Made by a program: the position numbers and the translations under genes | Shown: in pieces, positions 37,075-50,030 of the stretch | How positions within the stretch are numbered: position 1 is the stretch's first letter | Layout of the letters: every line of letters begins with the position of its first letter | Notes under the pieces: generated by a model | Seen by the model: only the letters and a program-made list of their open reading frames with translations | Database searches by the model: none | Told to the model about the DNA's origin: nothing | NCBI RefSeq assembly: GCF_000003815.2 | Contig: NC_049984.1 | Location: 1,110,572-1,174,571, forward strand | DNA: 64,000 nucleotides | Direction of reading: 5' to 3' | Source of the DNA: Branchiostoma floridae | Taxonomy: Eukaryota > Chordata > Leptocardii > Amphioxiformes > Branchiostomatidae

Positions 37075-38379
37075 GCTTTTAGCTAATTTTGCAGGACAAA
37101 TCAATACGTTTTAGCATATTGATTACAATCTACGACTGGATAAAATCTCAAGATTTTCCTCCGGACATTTTGAGTGACATCCATCACTCTTGTTGATAAC
37201 GTTGTGCACGCCCAGTCTTTACGAAATAAGGGACTTCAACAGCCTTCCTTCGAGAGATAATCTTTATTGCTCCTGCAAAGCCAAAGCACACTCTGAGACC
37301 ACTTCGTGTGGTCGAATTCCGGCAGATGTATTGAAAAAGTGTTACGTGTGAATCGGTGAACAGCAATATAGTAGTAGTCATGTGTAACTCATCACTCCAT
37401 AAGTAGTAACGGTGCATTTAATTCATAAAACTTTGTACGACAGTAAAGATAACAAGGCAGTAAAGTTTAAAACTAATTTCATCTCTTTCTCAACTTTCAC
37501 GATTTGCGAATCTTTCACAATAGATAGTGAATAAATTGCACTGGATATTTACAACTAGTTTACGAGATGCAGGAATCGCCTTTACGCCTGAAGTATTGAG
37601 AGTGTATTGAGAGTTTAATGTAACTTTTGGTCTGATTCTAACAGCAGGTGCGAACTGATCAACAGAGAATCTTTAAGAGTATAGAATACTTTTACTTCCA
37701 TTGAATGCATAGCTTAATTAGATTTGTGTCACATTTGAAAATAAAGTTCCTTCAACACAGCCCAAAATGGTTTACAACTTGTCAGCTGCCTTCAGCAGGG
37801 CACTCCTGGCCGCATGGTGGCGCAGCGGCAACAATAATGCCGTCCCAAACGTGACAGAACAGGGTTTGTGCTGTCGGTTGTGTAAAAAGAACTTTAACCT
37901 TATCTAGATTCATTCTATGTATATGTATTCCATGACCACGAGGGTCAAGAGGCGGACTGTGTTTCTCTTGATCTTGATTCCACATTGTTCGCGGACTGTA
38001 GCCTCCGATTCTGGAAAATAAAACGACGGTAAGAACATGACACCGGAAACATACTGTGGTCTCTAACCAGTAGTTATGATAGAAGTATCATCAAGGGCGT
38101 TATATGAGATAAAACGTCCATTATCATTAATAACGCCCCTGGTATCATTAAGTGAATTGCCGAAGAAATCGACACATTTAGGTTCATTCCTCCGATTGAG
38201 CGTTCCATCCCAGGATGTCCCCGCATGTTTGAGGACGACCAAAATCTGTACAGAGAAACGAACGGTCGCCATCTTGGACCTAACCTCTCACCCCTCCAAC
38301 ATGGCACTGGCTATAAGTCATACGTCACGCGGTAACACCTTATTTGGGTTAAGCATATAAGGTAGTGTTGATCACCTGA
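37075..38379. other. Intergenic stretch
   Basis: No exon is supported. At about 37798-37870 the sequence GGTGGCGCAGCGG resembles a tRNA-type A box and may mark a SINE, but no clear B box is seen. An AATAAA on the minus strand near 37258-37264 could serve the minus-strand gene ending at 38380. Confidence 0.4.
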
Positions 38380-41185
38380 CTAGTCCCGGCAGATCAGACA
38401 CTGGGAGGCCCGGGTCACCTCAGGACAGCACACGCACTCCGTGGAGAAGTAGTTACAGACCCACCTATAACAGCTGTAGTAACAGTTTCCCTGCGAACAT
38501 CAACATAAAGGTCAAAAGTGATAAGTATTGCCAGATCAAAAGAAAACATGGATGTTTTCAGGGGTTAAAGGTAACCGGACATCAAAGTGTTAAAGTTGCT
38601 GAAATATGCATTTATGCAACGCTTAACTGTAGTGTTGACGAATATAAGTTTCAGCATTATGGGGTTTCGATGTATCAGTGGGGAGGAATGACCAAAGTAC
38701 CATTTTTCGCGATACCACTTTGAATGACGTCATCGATGAGAAACTTCCAGGAATGTCTAACCAGTAATTTATTTAAAAAAAAAAGAAGTTTAAAATTACA
38801 TTTCTTAGCTACCTCAATGGCAGCTAAAAAGATATAATGGACAACAAACCCGCAAAAACAAAACAGCTGTCGCCCCTTTATTTCTAACAAGCTAGACTGC
38901 AACAAGTCCAAACAACCATTCCATGTCATGTTAACACATTGAAAGAGCGACAGCCCTTCCCGTCACCACTCCTATGAGAAACAAAATGGCGGCGCCCATG
39001 GACGGAAACAAAACCAATACAGGTTTAGCCATCGTAAATCTGTAGGAATAGATGTCGACGTTACCTGTTTCTGCACTTGCTTCCTGATTGGGCATGCGCC
39101 GCGCGCACACTGCTGGGACCCGCCTCCACCGGACACGTACCGCTTCCCTGGAGAAAAAATGTGGGCTGTTAGTGGTCATCAGAGACCCCTGGCGGAGCCT
39201 AGCAGAAAAGCATCATCTTAACATCAGTTTGACTTTTACAGTTCTTTTCCCTCTACATCATTTCTTTATGTCACTAGGAGATTTTGCAATTAGACAAACA
39301 ATCAACCAATCAACCAACCAACCAATGAATCAAACCAACGAACCCTGTCCGGCGTCTCCCCTGTCGTCGGTGACGGTCCCCTCGTCCGCCGGGGCCTTCA
39401 CGGCGGAGAAGACGGCGAAGTCGGGCTGGAAGTCGGCCAGACAGGCGGGCATGTCCTCCCGGGAAACCTGCATGAGTGGTTATCAATTGTTGCACATTTT
39501 TAAATATAGAATACAACACGGTGTATTCCGTACCACTCGAGGTACCAGCCCATTTGGTGCCCTCGAACAAAAAGTGTTACAACAGCAATGTTCCAACGTC
39601 CGTATCAGGTATTCGAATTGCCAACCGTGCCGCACTCTGCCCGCTCGAAATGGTTCGATTTACTCGTAGGAAGCCTGTGTGGTACAAACTTCGAGCCTGT
39701 GTGATGCGGAAAGTTATAACACTGTCCGGGACACCCGTATCGAACGTTTTCGCGTCACAGGCATGGCATAAATCACATTATATCACATAAAATCATACGA
39801 TATTCTATCATATCATATCGTATCAAATCACACGATTTCATATCAGATTGCATCAAGTCTTATCATATCATATCCTATACAATCATATCATATTTACTTT
39901 CTCCTTCTCCACCCAGTTGATCGTGACCTCGGGGACGTCGTCGGCGCTCACACTGCCCGATGGGGATTCTTCCTGTGGAATAAACAAAAACAACAACATT
40001 AACAAATGCGATCAGAGGAAGCTGACCTCACCCCTAAGGCATAGGTCACATTTCCAAACCGGGGCCCGACCGCAGTGCAGCTTTAAGGAGGGAAAAGAAT
40101 GTAAGACGTCAAAATACACAAAACGTCAACATTAAATTCACGTTTCTTTAAACGTCCCGGCCGGGCCCCGGTTCGGAAATGTGACCTAAGCTTTACCCAC
40201 AGTTCTTCAGGCAGACATGAAAGCACTGCGGATACATGGCAACGCTTTATTGTGTATAGTGCGAGTCGCATGATAAGACAGACAGGCCCCAAACAACTCT
40301 TAACTCGCCTGGGATGAAGTAATAGGACAAACTAAATATCACCGTAACGTAATATCCTGCCCATCACTATTTAAAGGGCATCTCAACACCAGTTAAGGCC
40401 AAAAAGCTCCACACTGGCCACAATTTCTAGCCTGAGTACCATCCTCCGTATTGACCGCTGGCTCAGTACTTTCTGTGGTTAGCAAGCGAAAGTATTGAGC
40501 CAGTGGTCACTACGGAGGATGGTACTAGTATTCAGGCTCACCTTAATCGGACATTTCTTCTTTCACCAACAGACCAGGTTTTCCTTATATTCAACAGTTT
40601 CATATTAAACCCGACATACTTTTTTTACCCAGCAAGGAATGTGATGCGTAAGGGCACAACCCGCCGTACGTGCAATTTGTCACTACAATTTTTTTGGAGG
40701 CCACGTCCGCCACGTATTTCTGAAAACGTGGGGAACGACTGGCAAGAGCAGGGAGGTAGTACGTGAACGTACGTCACTCGCACGGTTGCGCAAGTTGTAT
40801 GGTAGTTTTGCCTGCACGTAAAGTTCTACGGCATGTCTGCGTGCTCCCAAATCCGTCGGATTCCCTAGGAGTTCGTACAGAGGCGGTACTTATCACTTAC
40901 GAATCCCAAAAGATTTTGCACGTACGACGGGTTGTGCCTTTATCTTAAATGAGAAAGTTCTCACCAGAAACTTGGCCATGTCTTCTTTCTGCTGTTGCAG
41001 GTCTGGCTCGCCTTCGCTGGCGATGCTCAGCAGGTAGCACTTGGAGTTTCCTGGGAAGCACTCCAGTGACAGGCCCTGGAAATATGAGCAAAGTAGCAGG
41101 CAATCAGAGATGGTGGAATTCACTCTAGTACACACAAAGATGCGCACGCGCACGCACGCACACACACATGCACGCTAACAGCCAA

Positions 41186-41267
<82 letters not shown>

Positions 41268-43665
41268 TCACACACACACACATACACTCACACACACACT
41301 CACACACACACACACGCACACGCTAACACACACTCGCACACGCACACACACACTCGCACACACACACACTCATAGTTTCATAGCAGCGAACTGTTTCCGC
41401 TATGTTTTGGCACCGACATGTGAATTTGCATTTCAATGATCCTACACGGCCCAAGCCTACAAGAAATGTTTGTGTTTTGAAGACAAGCTTTGAAACTTTG
41501 TTCTGATCCAGAGTCAAAACATCCCAAAGTGTTGAAAAATACGAAAAAAAGCTTGAAATGTGTTTGAAATCCGCAAATGACAACATTCAGTGCTAATTGG
41601 CATTGAACATTGTACATGAATACGTTCTATGTAATGTATGCCGTATTGTACAGAAAAAGGTTTGTAGTATTTCCTACCTCATTGAAGCAGTGCCGGATGT
41701 TGGCCTCTTCCATGTCGCTTCGAGCGGACACCAGGATGGTCTCACTTCCGGTGACGTCATCGAAACTCACCTTCTCTTCGGACTCCTCGCCCTTGTAGGT
41801 CACTTTCATGGTGACGTCTTGCACCTTAAGATAGTAAAGGACATCGGTCAAGGGTAAGCTCCGAGCAGATGTGTGAAGAAATGATAATGCTGATCTCCTG
41901 AAAGACGTACAAAGTTCTGCAAATCACGTGTGAACAAGCCCTCTGCCGTATCGCTAATACAATTTGTGCAATACCAAAATGCCGTCTACAACACAACACA
42001 AAACAAATAACAAGTTCTTGCCCGAGGGCTAATTGCAAGTGACAAAAATGACAGACAATAAATGACTCAATCTCCATACAATTAAAATAAAACGAAAAAA
42101 GAAAATGTAAAACCAAAGCCAGACGTAATACAAATATAGCTCACAGCCTAAAGTTAAGACCAAGATCTTCAAATCACTTTTAGATTTCTGAGAAGACGCT
42201 GCAGCTTACTGGCGAAGAGACTACCGATTATTGACATAAAATCCAATTATTGCTATTGCTATAAGTATTCTGACATGTTCTGTACTTAATCTATATAAAC
42301 AATATCAGAGTTGAATATCAGAAACGTGGTTCTCCTCATATTCATGCATTAGTTGAATATCAAAGTCGCAGCCCTCCTCATACCCATGCTTTACCTTGGA
42401 TCCGTCATGCACCTCATATTGATGAATAGAGGGACGTCAAGAAAATTGCTACATTCATGGACAAACATGACACGATTGTACTTATCAAAATGTAACTGCA
42501 TAACGTTGTAATTGACTGCCTACAGCACCATCATATCATACATGCTACAAAATTAAAAACAAAAAACAAATCGTAGATTCCATTATTCTCGTGAACCGCA
42601 CACACCATCTTCCACCCTTCAGGTACAAAAACAATTATATGAACTCAAAGGCAAGATTGTACGGCTTGCAAAGAAAAGCACAAGAAGCTAAATTCAACCC
42701 TAACAAACCTGAATCCACTTTATGCACAAAACTACATTCAGTGCATTCACAGATAAGATACATGTAGACGACTTACAACAACGTGAAGACCTACCTTAAG
42801 ACTTTTTAAGCATTTATTCGATGAGGAAAATGCAAAGACACAGAGGTTCTAATTAAAGATTTTAAATCTTATTTTAGTAGCACAACTTCACTTGCATAGC
42901 AAAATAAAATCGTAAACAAGACAAAAAAAGAATGACTTGTAAGAACAAGACGAAAAGAATAGTGTGACGTCTCAGATAACATCCAGTAACTTTCGTCAGT
43001 GACACAGAAGGGACTGACCAATCAGGTCACGTCAGCAGGAAACTTGTACAACTGGGAGTAGAATGAGACATTTGTCCGTGTCACCTTTTGCGTAAAAGCT
43101 AAACTAGACGAAACTGTTGTCTTACCTTGTTACTTTTCACTTCCCTGCCAGCCTGGAGAGTTTCAGGATCTTCTATCATCTGTCGGATCGCGTGCAGAAG
43201 CTCTGACTCCAAGTCCTGGACTGTTTTCTTGTCTGGTGGGTCTCCTTCTTCTTCTTCTTCTCCGTCAGTCAGGGAAGGGCCCATGTCTTCTGCTGCGTCG
43301 GATTCTTCTCCATCCGGGTAGGCAGGCAAAGGTTCCTGCCCCATGTCCTCACTTGGTGTTTCTTCTTCTTCTTCTTCTTCCGTGTTGGGAGGCATGGGGC
43401 CTATGGTGTTGTCCTCACTTGGTGGTGCTCCTTCTTCTTCCGAGGAAGGAGGCATGGGGTCTAAGATGTTGTCCTCGCCCGGTGGTGCTTCTTCTTCTTC
43501 TTCTTCCGGGGAAGGAAGCATGGGGTCTATGGTGCTGTCTTCGCCCTGCGGCGGATCCTCTATCATCTCTCGGATCGCCTGCAGAAGCTCCGACTGCAAG
43601 TCCTGGACTGACTTGGCAAAGGCGCCCGCCAGGCACAGAACGACGAGGGACAGGACAAGCTTCAT
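38380..43665 (-). CDS. Secreted acidic protein with Cys-rich C-terminal tail, 396 aa (possible BRICHOS type)
   Basis: The exons are 43126..43665, 41678..41824, 40965..41075, 39898..39972, 39344..39467, 39065..39147 and 38380..38490; 1,191 nt with stop. All junctions agree in phase. The donor at 39344 (GTTCGT) is the weakest. Residues 1-17 form a signal peptide. A Ser/Pro/Glu-rich region of repeated EDN-T-DPMPPS-EEEE units, bracketed by two VQDLxSELLxAIRxMIEDP copies, fills residues 18-180. Next comes a domain with HCFNE, ECFPGNSKCYLLSI and CLADF; spaced cysteines and K-C-Y resemble BRICHOS, but this is tentative. After GKR, a possible processing site, the last 65 residues contain ten Cys. An acidic propeptide releasing a Cys-rich tail is an inference. 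Confidence 0.75.
39775..39895. repeat. Degenerate ATCATAT repeat
   Basis: Imperfect 5-10 bp repeats of TCATATCATA type in the intron before exon 4 of the acidic protein gene (minus sense). Confidence 0.8.
40042..40188. mobile_element. Inverted-repeat element
   Basis: The left arm TAGGTCACATTTCCAAACCG continuing GGGCCCG matches the inverse at 40161-40188 with one or two changes. The short interior has no coding capacity. A related half (GCCGGGCCCC...GGAAATATGACG) lies near 47167-47190. Probably a MITE. Confidence 0.65.
40429..40538. repeat. Imperfect hairpin of about 45-bp arms
   Basis: AGCCTGAGTACCATCCTCCG at the left matches the inverse CGGAGGATGGTACT...TTCAGGCT at the right, and the CAGTACTTTC/GAAAGTATTG inner parts also pair. 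The loop is about 16 bases. Its position inside an intron suggests a mobile hairpin element. Confidence 0.65.
41145..41375. repeat. CA microsatellite
   Basis: Long interrupted (CA)n in the intron between exons 2 and 3 of the acidic protein gene. Confidence 0.95.
41825..43125 (-). other. Intron 1 of the acidic protein gene
   Basis: AT-rich sequence without a supportable exon, ORF or clear repeat family. Confidence 0.6.
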
Positions 43666-44693
43666 CTTCCTGGGGACGGACGGAGAGATAGAAATACTTC
43701 AGTACGACAAGACTACAAAACGACGTTCTGATATGAAAAACTGGATAGGTTTCTGTAAATGGCTGTGTGATGTGTCTTGTGTGTGGGCCTCACAGGGCTT
43801 GTGTGCTTGCCACCTGTCACTTTAGCCTTCACTGCCGGCCAGCAGAGCTACTTGCAGCACTACGAAAGTGAGCAAAGTGCGGAAGTCCCTTCTGACAGCA
43901 CATAACCACAACAGGCCCTACGGTACGCAGTCCCTCCAGACGAAAGCTGGGCACCGTAACGTAAGGCTCAGGCTAAACTGAAGGGAGCTTGGATCAGTAC
44001 TGGCCCCAGGCGAACGGCATACATGGTCCGCGAACAAGACCCAGGTATGGGTAACATAGAGGCAAAGAAAACTACAAGGTCAGGGTAAAAAATCCGAGAC
44101 GGTCGAACTGACAGGAAATATTGCAAATGGTATATTACAAGTACGACAAGACGACAAAATGTTCTGATGAGTAAAATAAAACATAACATATCGGGCAGGT
44201 TTAACAGGTGGTGGATCATTCAGCGAGACTTGTGAGAAAAGTGCGGGCAGCCGATTACGATCTACGACAATCTTTTCAGCTGAATTTCTTACAAGACGTG
44301 AAAGAGTGCTGTTGTAGACCTGTCTTACGACGGGTGTGACCGCTTTCGTATAAAGAGACAAGTCGTGCGAACTACTAATAGTACTGAAAATTCTACAAGC
44401 TTTCGTGTCCGTCACCAAGCAAGTCTTGCGATCTTGCATTCGTTAGATACTCAAAACTAGACTCTACTCCCTGTATATATTAGTATGTGTGTCTTGTCTG
44501 CTGTTGTCGGTTTAAGTTTAACAGAGCGTATTACCCTGAAACAATTCACCCCATGTGCCTGCCATTTCAGAGCAGCTGCAAAACTTAATTTGCAGAATCA
44601 GAAATAGAAAAACTCGTAAAGCTTGTCCCTACCTGTTCGGCTCTCAGCGCGTATGTGATAACTCAGTGTCCGACAGTATACGTACGGTTGTTT

Positions 44694-44829
44694 GTAGGTC
44701 CGCGGGACGGGGTGCGTTTGGGGCCCGCCTGTACAGTACACAGCTCCGGTCTAACTCTCCCAGCCGCCGCGCACTGCGTGTCGACTTATACGGAGGGGTG
44801 CAGTGATCCGTGACTCCGGGGGTACAGGT
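44694..44829 (-). promoter_or_regulatory. TATA promoter, downstream copy
   Basis: On the minus strand CCGTATAAGTCGACACGCAG is followed by TGCGCGGCGGCTGGGAGAG. This 136-bp block repeats the neighbouring block almost exactly. It lies about 1 kb upstream of the start codon of the acidic secreted protein. That start codon has an acceptor (CCGTCCCCAG) six bases before it, so an untranslated first exon is expected here. The TATA variant is TATAAG. Confidence 0.5.
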
Positions 44830-44966
44830 GTAGGTCCGCGGGAGGAGGTACGCTTGGGGCCCGCCTGTACAGTACACAGCTCCGGTCCAATTCTCCCAGC
44901 CGCCGCGCACTGCGTGTGGATTTATACCGCGGGGCGCGGTGATCCGTGACTCCGGGGGTACAGGTA
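44830..44966 (-). promoter_or_regulatory. TATA promoter, upstream copy
   Basis: It contains CGGTATAAATCCACACGCAG, a better TATA box than the other copy, followed by the same GC-rich initiation region. Which copy is used cannot be told from sequence. Confidence 0.5.
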
Positions 44967-44999
44967 GTCGTGTTTGACAGATGAGCGAACTTGAATGGA

Positions 45000-45860
45000 G
45001 GTGGGCGCACAGACAATCCAATTACACCAAACATCCTGGCTTCGGAGAAAACTGACGTAATTTGTCGGGGATTGAAAAGGTGCAAAGCTACGGTCTCCTG
45101 CCGAGCCCCCGCCTCCACCTAAATATAGTCTCCAAGCAGACGTGTGGGTCTGATTTGGGTCTGTGTTTCGCAGCGCACGTTTTCTTTGCCCTTCCCCGAA
45201 GTGCCACTGCTGCCAGCCAGTGCATGACTTTGGGGAGGGGCAAAGTACAAGTATACAAATAAGTTGTGGTTGCCGCATAGTCATAGCTGAAATCATGTGT
45301 TGCGAATGTTCAAATTAAAAGTTTACACCAATCCGTAAAGGGCTACAGGAATGAGCGAATCAATGAATGGATTATAACTGCAAAGTATCCTCACCTCACC
45401 TCGCCTCACCTCACCTCACCTCACCTCACCAGTCCCGTAGCCCCGCCGGCCGTACGGGGCAGCAACACAATCAGCATGCCTTCCACGTCCTGCGGTCTTC
45501 AGTAAAGTATCACACAAAACAACTAACCTACTTTCGTTAACTTACGGTTTCTTCCTGTTCCTTTTGGGATGGGAATATGAACTCGTAACAACGAACACAG
45601 CGTGTAATCCTCGTACCGCAAATGTGGTTCAAACAAATTCTTTTAATGAGCTTTTCTTCTGGTAATTTTGCTGTTGTTGTTGATTATTGGCATAACGGCT
45701 AATTTTTATACTTCGCTAATTACAATTTGTGTAAGGTCGAACTGACTGATTGTTTGGATTAGGTAGTGTCTACATCACAATCTCAAACAGGGAACATGCG
45801 ATTCTCTAGTACTGAAGTGGTAATTTAGCACTCAGGTAACGAGCGAGCTCGCCGGAGTGA
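45000..45860. other. Intergenic stretch
   Basis: Holds a CTCAC repeat (45390-45430) and otherwise no recognisable feature. Confidence 0.5.
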
Positions 45861-45861
45861 G

Positions 45862-46260
45862 CTCGTGAGAGAGTGAGTGAGTGAGTGAGTGAGAGAGTGA
45901 GTGAGTGAGTGAGTGAGTGAGTGAGAGAGTGAGTGAGTGAGTGTGTGAGTGAGTGAGTGAGTGAGTGTGTGAGTGAGTGAGTGAGTGAGTGAGTGAGTGA
46001 GAGAGTGAGTGAGTGAGTGTGTGAGTGAGTGAGTGAGTGTGTGAGTGAGTGAGTGAGTGAGTGTGTGAGTGAGTGAGTGAGTGAGTGTGTGAGTGAGTGA
46101 GTGAGTGAGTGAGTGAGTGAGTGTGTGAGTGAGTGAGTGAGTGAGTGAGTGAGTGAGTGTGTGAGTGAGTGAGTGAGTGAGTGAGTGAGTGAGTGAGTGA
46201 GTGAGTGAGAGTGAGTGAGTGAGTGAGTGAGTGAGTGAGTGAGTGAGTGAGTGAGTGAGT
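45862..46260. repeat. (GTGA)n array
   Basis: About 400 bp of GAGT/GTGA tetranucleotide with regularly spaced GTGT and GAGA variants giving a higher-order period of roughly 20-40 bp. Confidence 0.95.
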
Positions 46261-46494
46261 AGATCCCAGGTTGATTTTGATTCGGACCGGAAGGGTCGGT
46301 AAGAAATAGTTATTATTATCTTTGTTACTATTGTTTGATTATATTTACGTATATAACATCTCTAGTTTCCCTGTTTCGGTAACGCCAGATGTATTGGCGG
46401 GAAAGGTAGAACGTCTGTCAGCGATGAACTGTTATCTGCCTCTTGCACTTCAGACTTGAATAGGATTCCCGGTCGTGTTAAACCAGACCTGAAT

Positions 46495-46565
46495 TTATGT
46501 GTGTGTGTTTGTCTGTGTATGTATGTGTGTGTGTGCGCGCGCGCGCGCGCGCGCGTGTGTGTGTA

Positions 46566-46630
<65 letters not shown>
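46495..46630. repeat. GT microsatellite with (GC)n core
   Basis: (GT)n flanks a perfect run of about nine GC dinucleotides at 46536-46554, alternating purine-pyrimidine throughout and so potentially Z-DNA forming. A similar GT/GC mix is at 48185-48325. Confidence 0.9.
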
Positions 46631-47699
46631 AGGATTCCCGGTGGTGTTGGACTTGACAATGTGTTGATAGACAGTCGCGTGTGAACTCAACAGCCCTGAT
46701 GAAAGGTATTGTTAAGGCCAGAAACACGAAAACACGCAGATACAAAAGACGAATCCCTGAAACCCAGTCACCTGTAGCGGCACACCTGTCTGTCTGACCG
46801 CAGGTGAGATGCCATTTGGATAAGACAGGTGTTTACAGCACATTTCCCATGTAAAACTGTACGTATCGGCACACCTGACTTCAGGTGAGACAAAAACTCG
46901 AGCCTTGAGTCACGGTCGGGTAAATGCACCTGGGCCTCTCACGATCGAAGTTTTCGTGCGCCTGATGGCCACGATTCCTTTCTCCGAGCCATAAAACTAT
47001 CATTTTGGCAATATTTGATGAAAACATTTTAAGTGCAAAAATATAGATTCAACCGAAAAACATACATAATTGGAACTGCACACACCTTTGTGTGAGGATG
47101 TATGTGCGTGTGTGTGTGTCTGTCTGTGTGTGTGTGCGTGTGTACGCGCGTGTGTGTGTGCGTGAGTGCCGGGCCCCTTTGTGGAAATATGACGTTAGCT
47201 TTACTGGACGGATCTTCCGTGTTGATATTAATGGTCTCCAACAAAATGAAGCAATTTTGCGTCTTTTAAGGTTTTGCTGCGCTCTTCATTTTAATGTTGT
47301 TTTCCATTTCCCGATTACTTCGTGCCCATCCTCACTACAAAATAAGACCAGACGTCACCGAGGTATTAATATCTATAGTCTAACGTGCGTCTTCCGTCGG
47401 TTCTCGGAAGCCTTTTCACGTTTAATCTTAGACAAGTTGGCGTTAAGTTTTCTATTGAAGTGCAGGATGTCCGCTCTATGAAGAACACGCAAAGGTTACA
47501 GCAAAACGCGTCCGCTTATTGTGAACATGATCACGAGTATGACCGGCAGGTGGGAGGGACAGGTACTGCAAGTCATCGTTCTTCCCAGAAAACGTGACAT
47601 CTGCTCGAGCGTGAAGAAAGCAGCGAGGCTTAAATTAAGGCCCGCCTGGTGGGCAGGGGACAGACAGATTGACACGAGAGACCGTCATCGCTTCGACAT

Positions 47700-48085
47700 C
47701 GTATCATAGTCTCCAACCCGCTCCTCAGTCCGATCAGCATCGTCTCCCGTCGGTCCTTAATCGCCTCTCGTCGGCCCGTAATCGCCTCCCGTCGGCTCGA
47801 CATCGTCCCCCGCCGGCTTGGCATCGTCTCCCGTCGGCCCGTAATCGACCCCGTAGGTTCGGCATCGTCTCCCGTCGGCTCGGCACCGTCCCCCGTCGGC
47901 TCGGCATCGTCTCCCGTCGGCCCGTAATCGCCTCCCGTCGGCTCGGCATCGTCCCCCGTCGGCTCGGCATCGCCTCCCTTCGGCTCGGCATCGGCTCCCG
48001 TTGGCTCAGCTTCGTCTCCCGTCGGCCCGTGATCGTCTCCCGTCGGCCCGCAATCGGCCCTGTCCATCGGCATCGTCGCTCTCAC
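47700..48085. repeat. 18-bp minisatellite (CGTCTCCCGTCGGCCCGT type)
   Basis: About 20 variant 18-bp units. On the minus strand they encode PTGDDAE repeats in a frame that shifts once at the 47840-47850 unit, which argues against coding. Confidence 0.85.
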
Positions 48086-48184
48086 TCTCACAGACGTCAT
48101 GTTTATAAGGTAGGCTGAACTTTATTTGTCATGCGATGTCGGGAATTGTAAATGTGCGAAGGATTTAAGTGCAGTTTTTACTAG

Positions 48185-48195
48185 CGTGCGTATGC

Positions 48196-48226
<31 letters not shown>

Positions 48227-48325
48227 TGCATGTGTGTTTGAGCGCGTGAAGTGTGTGTGTGTGTGTGCGTGTGTGTGCGCGCGCGCGCGCGTGTGTGCGT
48301 GTGTGCGTGCGTGTGCGTGTGATAC
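48185..48325. repeat. GT/GC microsatellite
   Basis: Interrupted (GT)n with a (GC)n segment at 48278-48290. Confidence 0.9.
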
Positions 48326-48789
48326 CTGCATACAAATTGCTTGAGACATATCGTTTCTCTTGTTGGTTTTCCCTGCGCATTTTAAAACCGATTTATCTAG
48401 AAACCACGTTGTGAGAATACAAGCATTAATCAAAGGCGATTCCAACAAAAGCCCTTGCCTGCGACAGTACCGGAGACTGTGGAGCGTTAGCTTCTGTACC
48501 TTCTGTAGCCAGCAGCTGGGTTAGCCGCATAATTACAGGCCTATCACAGGATCTACCTGTTCCACCTGGGTTCTCTGTACTGCGCTCCAAAATTTGACTT
48601 CTTCACCCCAATAGACCGATCTGGTCAACAAGTGCATTCATTCTAAATGTCAAATGCGTTTGTATTTTTTACGTATTGGTCTGCTGAGGGTATGGATTGT
48701 GATACTCGTCTTTTTACTGATCCATACACATGTAGTCTAGAAACAGAAAGATTCCACAATGTAGCCCCTGGCCAAACGTTCTGCTAATA

Positions 48790-49010
48790 GTATCCAAAGC
48801 AAATTGAAAATGAATTTCATATCGTCATGGAGTGCCCTATGTATGGTATATTACGCAATAAGTTATTTACGTTCCTATGTCCAAAATCCTACAGATTTCA
48901 GGATACTCGATACCAGAAGTAGATTTCACTATATCTTTAGATCCGACAGCTACCATAATGCTAAGATAGGTAAATACACGCTTTGTGATTAGCGATAAGA
49001 TAGTGACACT
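48790..49010 (+). mobile_element. Decayed LINE 3' end remnant
   Basis: The frame contains IENEFHIVMECPMYGILRNK, resembling the IEDEYHFLMTCPTYS motif of the LINE remnant at 24110-24660. Several stops follow. Confidence 0.55.
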
Positions 49011-49774
49011 CATGTTTAGCCCCACCTGATTGTATGGAGGACTGGTTTTGTAATTATCCTATCTTGTTTAGTTAGTAGAGTTTTAAGATCTATTTTGTAT
49101 CCACATTTTTTGTAGTTTATATTTAACCATACAAAAGTCACTGTACTTTTTGTCGTGTGAATAAAACCTGTCTTTGTCTGTAACGTTAGTTCGCCTTTGT
49201 CCGTAGGGTAACTTATATCCGTTGTATCTAAAAAAAATAGGGTATTGGGGGATCACTATGTCGATGGAAGGTTGTTTCACATTGCAATATTTTTAAAATG
49301 TTGACATTTGAATTCCACGTCGTTGACCTGAAATATCTAAATACCCAGTTTTTTTTACAACAACGAATCTAGGTTACCCCACGAATTAAGGTGAACTTCA
49401 GTAGCGTTATATCCAGTGTAGCGGAGGTTGGCCGGTGCGCGCGAGCGAGTGCTTGTCCGTCGCAGGGCCGGGGTCAAATTCAACTGCGCGGAATTTGCTT
49501 GGAACAAAATTAGTTCGCCCATTTCCGGTTAAACCCAGCGATGGACGGCTTACTTTATGTAACCGAAGCTTAGAATAGATTACAGTTGCAAAGAGGCATT
49601 CGAACCTCATGTTGTAGACTCATGTCTCAGTGTCGCGGTGAGGGACAACAAAAGTGGAAACAAAGCTATGAAACATGCAAAGGCACCTCTGCTTTCCGCC
49701 AAATGATCCATAATACCTTTTTGCTTTGACATGTTTCATTCGCTCTGTTCTCCCAGCAACAGACTGGAGATACA

Positions 49775-50030
49775 TAAAAGTTAAGCAATCTTTGTTCGGT
49801 AGTATTTTGAGTTCTTGAGGTTTAAAAACTTGTATACGCCTTAAGAAGAATTTGTTATCACCAAGCACAGTAGGGGCATCTTCTCTGGAAAGTTTCAAAG
49901 AACGCTTGCAGATAGATGTGCAAAAGTTAGGTGTGACGGGTCCCTCGGTGTAATATAACCAGCTGCTGCCGCGCCGCGTGCCTTGTTACGCCGAGGGGCG
50001 GTTGTACCGGCTATAAATTTAGATACAGAT
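49775..50030 (+). mobile_element. LINE reverse-transcriptase 3' end remnant
   Basis: It encodes SLESFKERLQIDVQKLG and, in the following bases, the LLPRRVPCYAEGRLYRL-like segment shared with the minus-strand remnant at 32126-32520. Confidence 0.55.

Noticed and set aside
37798-37990. Possible SINE with tRNA-like A box
   Set aside because: No clear B box or target duplication; mentioned only within the intergenic entry.
47630-48100. Minus-strand PTGDDAE repeat protein
   Set aside because: The repeated frame shifts midway through the array and no signal, splice site or unique sequence supports coding.
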